A DNA stretch of 5,538 nt, from assembly GCA_934646965.1 (NCBI GenBank), contig CAKUEZ010000129.1:1-5538 (forward strand), written 5' to 3'. The notes beneath the pieces were generated by a model. It was not told the origin of the DNA and made no database searches. It saw only the letters and a program-made list of their open reading frames with translations. Both the position numbers and the translations under genes were made by a program. Below, in pieces: positions 1-4,721 of this stretch (the stretch's first letter is position 1; each line of letters opens with the position of its first letter). This stretch comes from an uncultured Collinsella sp. Lineage in GTDB: Bacteria > Actinomycetota > Coriobacteriia > Coriobacteriales > Coriobacteriaceae.

Positions 1-264
1 CGCACGCCGGTTGACGAGCGCTCGGTGGAAAGTGGCCTGGGAATCTTCGAAGAGCTTGGTTTCTGCCGCGTTTCGGGGTTTGACGACACACGCCGCATCG
101 CGATGGCCGAAAACCCCGGCCGCGTGCAATTGAGCAGGTCAATCCGCTACTTGGAGGGCTTGCGCTCGCGCATGGAGTTCTCGGCTTTCCGGAGCTGGGC
201 GCTCGATTCGTGCGCTTCTGATATGCTAGCCAAAGTTAACCGCCCGATCGTACCGCGGGCCTAG
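1..264 (+). CDS. recJ: RecJ single-strand DNA exonuclease, C-terminal end (partial)
   Basis: The frame is open from the first base to the TAG at 262-264, giving 87 residues with no start in the window, so this is the tail of a longer gene. Seen: a segment IFEELGF near the start, then a basic/polar stretch ENPGRVQLSRSIRYLEGL and a helix ending in FRSWAL. This order resembles the C-terminal domain of Gram-positive RecJ, where an (I/V)FxELGF motif precedes a conserved 'S..Y' helix and a Trp-Leu end. RecJ is a cytoplasmic DHH-family 5'-3' exonuclease acting in recombination and repair; its catalytic DHH motifs would lie outside the window. Context supports the call, since recJ sits upstream of rel in many Firmicutes. 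A GTG at 25 could be read as a start, but it has no good ribosome binding site and would give an isolated small protein. The identity is inferred from a short tail, so confidence is moderate. Confidence 0.6.
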   Translation, partial: RTPVDERSVESGLGIFEELGFCRVSGFDDTRRIAMAENPGRVQLSRSIRYLEGLRSRMEFSAFRSWALDSCASDMLAKVNRPIVPRA

Positions 265-267
265 GGG

Positions 268-274
268 AAGGGGA
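268..274 (+). promoter_or_regulatory. Ribosome binding site of rel
   Basis: AAGGGGA lies 5 nt before the ATG at 280 and begins just after the recJ stop codon. This purine-rich site fixes the rel start at 280, even though that gives an N-terminus longer than in many Rel proteins. The 15-nt gap between the genes leaves little room for a separate promoter, so rel is probably translated from a recJ-rel transcript or from a promoter inside recJ. Confidence 0.7.
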
Positions 275-279
275 CCTCG

Positions 280-2640
280 ATGGATGCCGCAGCCCGTACC
301 GCCCATGATTCCACCCTCCAGCCGTTCTCGGAGATGGAGCACTATAAGCATGCCGATGAGCTGCCGCCCGAGATTATGGCGGACAGCTACGACAAGCTGG
401 AGCGCCTGTGCCTCAAATATATGAATGAGGACGACTTCTCTAAGGTAGAGCAGGCCTACTGCTTTGCCGCCGAGAAGCACTGCAACCAAAAGCGCCGCTC
501 GGGCGAGATGTACATCAACCATCCCGTCGAGGTGGCCATCATTTTGGCTGACCTCAAGATGGACTGTGACGTGGTGTGCGCTGCGCTGCTGCACGATACC
601 GTTGAGGATACCGAGACCTCGCTTGCCGATGTCTCGGGCTTGTTCGGCGATACGGTGGCCGAGCTTGTCGACGGCGTGACCAAGCTCACCAACATCGAAG
701 TCGATAGCATGGACGAGAAACAGGCGCTCACGCTGCGCAAGATGTTCCTCGCCATGTCCAAGGACATCCGCGTCATCATCGTCAAACTTGCCGACCGCCT
801 GCACAACATGCGTACGCTGGCGGCTCTGCGTGAGGACCGTCGCCTGTTTAAGGCACGCGAGACCATGGACGTGTATGCGCCCCTGGCCGACCGTCTGGGC
901 ATGAGTTCCATTAAGTGGGAGCTCGAGGACCTGTCCTTCTTCTACCTTGAGCCCGATGCCTACCAGCGCATCGCGCGCATGGTGGCAGAGTCGCGCGAGG
1001 TTCGTGAGCGCTATCTGGCCGAGACCATCAAGACGCTCACCGATGAGCTCAATCGCATTGGCCTGGAGGGCTTCCAGATCAACGGCCGCTCCAAGCACTA
1101 TTGGTCCATCTACCAAAAGATGAAGCGCAAGGGCAAGGAGTTCTCCGAGATCTACGACCTGGTGGCGCTGCGCGTCATCACCCATTCGGTGCGCGATTGC
1201 TACTCCACGCTCGGCGCGGTGCACACACTGTGGCATCCCATGCCCGGCCGCTTTAAAGACTATATCGCCATGCCCAAGGTCAATAACTACCAGTCGCTCC
1301 ATACGACGGTTATCGGCCCCACGGCCCGCCCGCTCGAGATTCAGATTCGAACCTACGAGATGCACGAGCAGGCCGAGTACGGCATTGCCGCCCACTGGCT
1401 GTATAAAAAGTCGGGCGGATCGTCTGCCTCCAAGACCAACGACGCCCAACGCCTGGACGACCAGATCAACTGGCTCAAGCACTCGCTCGATTGGGCCGCC
1501 TCCGACGAGATCACCGATGCCAAGGAGTACCTGCATTCGCTGAAGGTTGACCTGTTCGATCAGGAGATTTTTGTTTTTACGCCCAAGGGCGAGGTCATGG
1601 CGCTCCGTGCCGGCTCCACCCCGCTCGACTTTGCCTATGCCGTCCACACCGAGGTCGGCAACCACTGCGTGGGCGCCAAGATTAACGGTGCGGTGGCCCC
1701 GCTCACGCACGAGATCAAGACGGGCGATCGTGTCGAGATCCTGACCAACAAGAGCTCCAAGCCGTCGCGTGATTGGCTCAAGATCGTTAAGACACCTTCC
1801 GCCAAGTCAAAGATCCGCCGCTATTTTGCCGCTGCGACCAAGGACGACGACGCTGCTGCTGGTCGCGATATGCTGGCCAAGGACCTGCGTAAGCGTGGCT
1901 ATGGCATTTCTACGCCGCGTTCGACGCGTGCGCTCAACGCCGTGGCGGAGCAGTTTAACTTCAAGCAGCTCGAGGACCTGTTTGCCGCCGTCGGCGCCGG
2001 CAAGGTTGCCCCGCGCGCTGTGGGCAATAAGGTCGAGCAAATCTTGGACCCCAAGCCCGAGGAACAGCTCACCAAGGCCGAGGCTATCGCCGAGGTCGTG
2101 AAGCAGCCTGCTCGCGGCTCCAACCGCAAGCCGCAAAAGCGCGGCAAGAGCGCCAGTAACGGCATTATCGTCAAGGGCGAAAGCAACAGCGGCCTACTGG
2201 TCCGTCTGGCTCATTGCTGCAACCCCGTGACGGGCGACGACATCGTCGGCTTCATCACGCGCGGTCGTGGCGTTTCGGTGCATCGCGCCAACTGTCCCAA
2301 CGTCAAGGGTCTTATGGAGCATCCCGAGCGCATGATCGAAGTGGAGTGGGACGGCGCTGCCGACACCCTCTTCCAGGTCGAGATCGTGGTCGAGTGCCTG
2401 GACCGCATGGGCCTTCTCAAGGATGTCACCATTGCCATTGGCGATGCGGGCGGCAATATCCTTTCTGCCGCCACGTCGACCAACCGCGAGGGTATTGCAA
2501 CCCTGCGCTTTATGGTCGAGATCTCGGACGCGAGTGGTCTGGATCCACTGCTGGCCTCCGTCAGCAGCGTTGACTCGGTCTACGACGCGCGCCGCCTGAT
2601 GCCCGGTGAGGGTGGAGCCCAGCTTAAGCGCCGCGTTTAG
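280..2640 (+). CDS. rel: Bifunctional (p)ppGpp synthetase/hydrolase Rel (RelA/SpoT family)
   Basis: This 786-residue cytoplasmic enzyme makes (p)ppGpp from ATP and GDP/GTP and removes its pyrophosphate, setting the stringent response. Domains in order: HD hydrolase about 55-205, with H81, the HDxxED motif (H105, D106, E109, D110) and D172 of the ADRLHNM block; synthetase about 235-375, with R270, D293, the RFKD motif at 324-327, YQSLHT at 337-342, and E353; TGS about 428-490; a helical region about 495-605; a basic linker about 611-626; a Cys/His region with H645-C646-C647, H668 and C672; and ACT about 695-775. The intact HD residues predict working hydrolase. The RxKD form of the synthetase motif is typical of bifunctional Rel/SpoT, as opposed to the ExDD of synthetase-only RelA. 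Full-length Rel usually has 720-790 residues, so nothing is missing. The first 28 residues or so are extra compared with streptococcal Rel. It follows recJ by 15 nt. Confidence 0.96.
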   Translation: MDAAARTAHDSTLQPFSEMEHYKHADELPPEIMADSYDKLERLCLKYMNEDDFSKVEQAYCFAAEKHCNQKRRSGEMYINHPVEVAIILADLKMDCDVVCAALLHDTVEDTETSLADVSGLFGDTVAELVDGVTKLTNIEVDSMDEKQALTLRKMFLAMSKDIRVIIVKLADRLHNMRTLAALREDRRLFKARETMDVYAPLADRLGMSSIKWELEDLSFFYLEPDAYQRIARMVAESREVRERYLAETIKTLTDELNRIGLEGFQINGRSKHYWSIYQKMKRKGKEFSEIYDLVALRVITHSVRDCYSTLGAVHTLWHPMPGRFKDYIAMPKVNNYQSLHTTVIGPTARPLEIQIRTYEMHEQAEYGIAAHWLYKKSGGSSASKTNDAQRLDDQINWLKHSLDWAASDEITDAKEYLHSLKVDLFDQEIFVFTPKGEVMALRAGSTPLDFAYAVHTEVGNHCVGAKINGAVAPLTHEIKTGDRVEILTNKSSKPSRDWLKIVKTPSAKSKIRRYFAAATKDDDAAAGRDMLAKDLRKRGYGISTPRSTRALNAVAEQFNFKQLEDLFAAVGAGKVAPRAVGNKVEQILDPKPEEQLTKAEAIAEVVKQPARGSNRKPQKRGKSASNGIIVKGESNSGLLVRLAHCCNPVTGDDIVGFITRGRGVSVHRANCPNVKGLMEHPERMIEVEWDGAADTLFQVEIVVECLDRMGLLKDVTIAIGDAGGNILSAATSTNREGIATLRFMVEISDASGLDPLLASVSSVDSVYDARRLMPGEGGAQLKRRV

Positions 2641-2651
2641 TCGCGACGAAC

Positions 2652-2679
2652 GTGTCACATTATCGATATTCGCTACACT
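2652..2679 (+). promoter_or_regulatory. Possible promoter of the hydrolase gene
   Basis: GTGTCA (2652-2657) and TACACT (2674-2679) each match 4 of 6 consensus bases and are 16 bp apart. An 8-bp palindrome, TATCGATA (2661-2668), lies between them. If the site is used, transcription would begin inside the left arm of the inverted repeat at 2677-2704. The match is weak and the hydrolase could instead be read through from rel. Confidence 0.3.
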
Positions 2680-2704
2680 CGAGGCATCGTTTGATGCCTC
2701 GAGT
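2677..2704 (+). repeat. Perfect 12-bp inverted repeat between rel and the hydrolase gene
   Basis: ACTCGAGGCATC (2677-2688) and GATGCCTCGAGT (2693-2704) are exact reverse complements around a 4-nt loop, GTTT. It is the only strong stem after rel, lying 36 nt past its stop codon. It is followed by TTCTATAG, not a T-run, so it is a poor intrinsic terminator. It ends 20 nt before the next start codon. It could be a weak or attenuating terminator, a stem that stabilises the downstream mRNA, or a DNA operator. The repeat itself is certain; the role is not. Confidence 0.85.
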
Positions 2705-2724
2705 TCTATAGAGAGGAGAGGGAC

Positions 2725-3408
2725 ATGAGTGCTGTGTCCTTGGATTTGACTCCCAAGGGATTGGTCGAGATCGAGACGCTCGTAAACGGTCCCATTCAGA
2801 CCAATAGCTATGCTGTTATTTCGGACAATGAGTGCGTGATTATCGACCCCGCATGGGAAGGAGAGCACTTGATGGAGCATATCCGAGCCGAGCATCCCGG
2901 CGTACGCGTGTTTGGCGCCGTATGCACTCATGGCCATGCCGATCATGTTGGTGGTGTTGCCGGCGTGCGAACCACCGTTGGCGAGGGCTGCCAGTATGAG
3001 CTGTGTGCTAAGGATGTGGCGGTGCCGCATGCGAACATCGAAGAACAGCGAGCTATGTGGGGCATTGAGACGCCTGACCCCGGGGAGCCGACGCGCCTGC
3101 TCGCCGAGGGAGATGCTATCGAGGTGGGCGATATCTACCTGCAGGTGATCGAGACGCCAGGGCATACGCCGGGCGGGATCGTCTTGTTTGCTGCCACCGA
3201 GCAGGGGAACATTGCCTTTGTGGGCGACACCCTGTTTCCGGGTGGGCACGGCCGTACCGATCTTTCTGGAGGAGACGAGGCGGCAATTCTGCGCTCGCTC
3301 TCCAAGCTCGCCCGGCTTCTCCCGCCCGATACCGTTTGCCTAACCGGCCATGGCGATTCGACCACCATGGCACGCGAGCTCATGCAGAACCCTTTCATGC
3401 AGATGTAG
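2725..3408 (+). CDS. Metallo-beta-lactamase-fold hydrolase, glyoxalase II-like
   Basis: This is a complete 227-residue protein of the GloB/YcbL-like branch of the metallo-beta-lactamase fold, probably a cytoplasmic thioester hydrolase. Seen: the metal-binding HxHxDH motif with H69, H71, D73 and H74; then H147 in TPGHTPGG, D168 in FVGDTLF, and H209 in LTGHGDSTT. These are the seven ligands expected for a two-metal site. The segment GRTDLSGGD (176-184) and the ending ELMQNPF are typical of the small glyoxalase II-like subgroup. The protein lacks the C-terminal substrate domain of classical glyoxalase II (about 250-260 residues), so hydroxyacylglutathione may not be its substrate and I give no gene symbol. 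No signal peptide is visible. GAGGAGAG at 2713-2720 supports the ATG at 2725. GloB-like hydrolases are found shortly after rel in many Firmicutes, which matches the position here. The family call is firm; the substrate is unknown. Confidence 0.92.
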   Translation: MSAVSLDLTPKGLVEIETLVNGPIQTNSYAVISDNECVIIDPAWEGEHLMEHIRAEHPGVRVFGAVCTHGHADHVGGVAGVRTTVGEGCQYELCAKDVAVPHANIEEQRAMWGIETPDPGEPTRLLAEGDAIEVGDIYLQVIETPGHTPGGIVLFAATEQGNIAFVGDTLFPGGHGRTDLSGGDEAAILRSLSKLARLLPPDTVCLTGHGDSTTMARELMQNPFMQM

Positions 3409-3438
3409 CTTAATAGTCGGCTTTTGAAGCACGAGAAG

Positions 3439-3513
3439 CGTCCAAACGTCAAGCTATTTTTCCCCAACGGGTCGATTCCGTAGGGCAAACGGTCAAAAAA
3501 GTCTGTTTGGACG
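3439..3513 (+). repeat. 9-bp inverted repeat in the hydrolase-fba gap
   Basis: CGTCCAAAC (3439-3447) and GTTTGGACG (3505-3513) are exact reverse complements separated by 57 nt. A smaller imperfect stem (3463-3485; CCC-A-ACGG against CCGT-A-GGG) lies in the loop. No T-run follows either stem on the + strand, so I do not call a terminator. It may be chance or a paired regulatory site upstream of the fba promoter. Confidence 0.4.
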
Positions 3514-3516
3514 ATA

Positions 3517-3537
3517 TTCGTGAACAAACGAACGTTT
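3517..3537 (+). promoter_or_regulatory. Possible operator overlapping the fba promoter
   Basis: Two small overlapping inverted repeats are present: TTCGT (3517-3521) with ACGAA (3528-3532), and AAACG (3526-3530) with CGTTT (3533-3537) around AA. They lie just upstream of the -10 element and reach into the place where a -35 would be, a position suited to a repressor or activator. No regulator is recognised from the sequence. Confidence 0.3.
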
Positions 3538-3553
3538 ATGCTCGGGTGCGCCG

Positions 3554-3562
3554 TGGTAAAAT
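3554..3562 (+). promoter_or_regulatory. Extended -10 promoter of fba
   Basis: TGGTAAAAT combines a 5-of-6 match to TATAAT (TAAAAT, 3557-3562) with the TGn extension. The -35 region 17 bp upstream (GTTTAT, 3534-3539) is weak, which is common for extended -10 promoters. Transcription would begin near 3569-3570, giving a leader of about 34 nt that contains the strong ribosome binding site. Confidence 0.65.
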
Positions 3563-3588
3563 CTCAGGCGTTATCGGAGCAACCTTAC

Positions 3589-3594
3589 AGGAGG
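3589..3594 (+). promoter_or_regulatory. Strong ribosome binding site of fba
   Basis: AGGAGG lies 8 nt before the ATG at 3603. It decides the start: the frame is open further upstream to an ATP-like start at 3507, but that extension would cover the promoter and this site, and would add about 32 residues absent from the aldolase family. Confidence 0.9.
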
Positions 3595-3602
3595 TTTCTT
3601 TT

Positions 3603-4469
3603 ATGCTCGTCAACGCAGCAGACATGCTCAAGAAGGCCGAGGCCGGCAAGTACGGTCTCGGTGCCTTCAACACCAACAACCTCGAGTGGACCCTGGCTAT
3701 TCTCCAGGCCGCCGAGGAGGCCAAGTCTCCGCTGATCCTTCAGTGCACCGCTGGTGCCGCTAAGTGGATGGGCGGTTTCAAGGTCTGCGCCGACATGGTC
3801 AAGGCTGCCGTCGAGGCCACGGGTGTTACCGTTCCCGTCGCCCTTCACCTCGATCACGGTTCTTACGAGGACTGCTTTAAGTGCATCGAGGCCGGCTTCA
3901 CGTCCATCATGTATGACGGCTCTCACGAGGAGACCTTCCAGCTTAACCTCGACCGCACCAAGGAGCTCGTTGAGCTTGCCCACTCCAAGGGCATGTCCAT
4001 CGAGGCCGAGGTTGGCGGCATCGGCGGCACCGAGGACGGCGTGACCTCCAACGGCGAGCTCGCTGACCCCGCTGAGTGCAAGCAGATTGCCGACCTGGGC
4101 GTTGACTTCCTCGCCTGCGGCATCGGCAACATCCATGGCGTGTACCCCGCCGACTGGGCTGGCCTTTCCTTCGAGCGCCTGGGCGAGATCAAGGCCCAGA
4201 CCGGCGACCTGCCCCTCGTCCTGCACGGTGGCACCGGCATCCCCGAGGATCAGATCAAGAAGGCCATCTCCCTGGGTATCTCCAAGATCAACGTCAACAC
4301 CGATCTGCAGCTCGTCTTCGCCAAGGGCGTCCGCGAGTACATCGAGGCTGGCAAGGATCAGCAAGGCAAGGGCTTTGACCCCCGCAAGCTCCTCAAGCCT
4401 GGTCGCGACAACATCGTCGCCCGCACCAAGGAGCTCATGGAGGAGTTTGGCTCCGTCAACAAGGCGTAA
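3603..4469 (+). CDS. fba: Class II fructose-bisphosphate aldolase
   Basis: This 288-residue, zinc-dependent cytoplasmic enzyme cleaves fructose 1,6-bisphosphate to dihydroxyacetone phosphate and glyceraldehyde 3-phosphate in glycolysis, and runs in reverse in gluconeogenesis. Seen: GAFNTNN at 20-26; LDHG at 83-86, holding the catalytic Asp84 and zinc ligand His85; EAEVGGIGG at 134-142; GNIHG at 175-179 with zinc ligand His178; LHGGTGIP at 207-214 with zinc ligand His208; and the phosphate-binding INVNTD at 229-234. Length and motifs fit the roughly 285-residue Gram-positive class II form. Tagatose-bisphosphate aldolases share these motifs, so that activity is not excluded, but the isolated position and high expression favour the glycolytic enzyme. 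I see no AAA or GAA codon in the whole gene, where Lys is always AAG and Glu always GAG. This bias marks a very highly expressed gene and is clearly stronger than in its neighbours. It has its own promoter and is followed by a large terminator-like stem. Confidence 0.96.
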   Translation: MLVNAADMLKKAEAGKYGLGAFNTNNLEWTLAILQAAEEAKSPLILQCTAGAAKWMGGFKVCADMVKAAVEATGVTVPVALHLDHGSYEDCFKCIEAGFTSIMYDGSHEETFQLNLDRTKELVELAHSKGMSIEAEVGGIGGTEDGVTSNGELADPAECKQIADLGVDFLACGIGNIHGVYPADWAGLSFERLGEIKAQTGDLPLVLHGGTGIPEDQIKKAISLGISKINVNTDLQLVFAKGVREYIEAGKDQQGKGFDPRKLLKPGRDNIVARTKELMEEFGSVNKA

Positions 4470-4491
4470 GCGTCGATAAACTTATCCCGCC

Positions 4492-4591
4492 GGAAGCCCC
4501 GTCCCCCTACACTGTTTCCTCTGCGCTCACCTGGCTTCGCCAGAAGTCGCGCCGAGGAAACAGCTCCGGGGGACGGGGCTTCCTTCGTTTT
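4492..4591 (+). terminator. Large nested stem-loop after fba, probable terminator
   Basis: The outer stem is 16 perfect bp: GGAAGCCCCGTCCCCC (4492-4507) with 4568-4583. Inside a 4x4 internal loop lies a second perfect stem of 10 bp: CTGTTTCCTC (4512-4521) with GAGGAAACAG (4554-4563). Within that are GCGC (4523-4526 with 4549-4552) and a small hairpin CTGGC-TTC-GCCAG (4531-4543). A T-rich tract, TTCGTTTT (4584-4591), follows on the + strand only, so it would end transcription from fba but not from the other side. The stem begins 22 nt after the fba stop. The size and nesting are more than an ordinary terminator needs, so it may also be a dispersed palindromic element. Confidence 0.75.
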
Positions 4592-4659
4592 CCGCCGCAG
4601 GGTTACGGGGCTGAGATAATTTAATAGCTACCGTTTATCGGTGTTTGGGGGCTCCTTGG

Positions 4660-4688
4660 TTGGGGCTTTGTTTTTGTGTCGGTACAAT
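4660..4688 (+). promoter_or_regulatory. Promoter of the transglutaminase-like gene
   Basis: TACAAT (4683-4688) matches 5 of 6 bases of the -10 consensus. TTGGGG (4660-4665), 17 bp upstream, keeps the TTG of a -35. Start of transcription would be near 4695, leaving a leader of about 27 nt. The rest of 4592-4659 holds only an A/T-rich stretch (4614-4640) with short, weak inverted repeats. Confidence 0.55.
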
Positions 4689-4712
4689 GGGTTCAGTTTG
4701 CCGTTTGATGTG

Positions 4713-4716
4713 GGAG
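4713..4716 (+). promoter_or_regulatory. Ribosome binding site of the transglutaminase-like gene
   Basis: GGAG lies 5 nt before the ATG at 4722. The frame is also open upstream with GTG and TTG codons (4716, 4710, 4698), but these are not preceded by a comparable site. 4722 is therefore preferred. Confidence 0.6.
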
Positions 4717-4721
4717 TGGTT

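Noticed and set aside
222..227. TATGCT near the end of recJ as a promoter of rel
   Set aside because: It matches only 4 of 6 bases and has no -35 element 16-18 bp upstream.
226..1710. Long 494-residue open frame on the - strand, antisense to rel
   Set aside because: It is antisense to the hydrolase, synthetase and TGS regions of rel. Its composition (rich in Val, Leu, Gly, His) is what the codon bias of rel gives on the opposite strand, and no family motif is visible.
2194..3249. 351-residue open frame on the - strand spanning the rel-hydrolase gap
   Set aside because: It crosses two well-supported genes and the hairpin between them, and shows no recognisable domain. It is a by-product of the codon bias of the real genes.
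3463..3485. Imperfect hairpin after the hydrolase gene as a terminator
   Set aside because: The stem is short with a mismatch, and what follows is A-rich (CAAACGGTCAAAAAA), not T-rich.
3507..3602. In-frame upstream extension of fba
   Set aside because: It would cover the extended -10 promoter and the AGGAGG site, and adds residues not found in the aldolase family.
3585..4364. 259-residue open frame on the - strand within fba
   Set aside because: It is antisense to a highly biased gene and consists of low-complexity Leu/Gly/Val/Asp-rich sequence.
4508..4513. TACACT in the internal loop of the large stem as a -10 element
   Set aside because: No -35 is found at a proper distance, and transcription from it would meet the inner stems at once. 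Its match to TACACT at 2674-2679 is probably chance.
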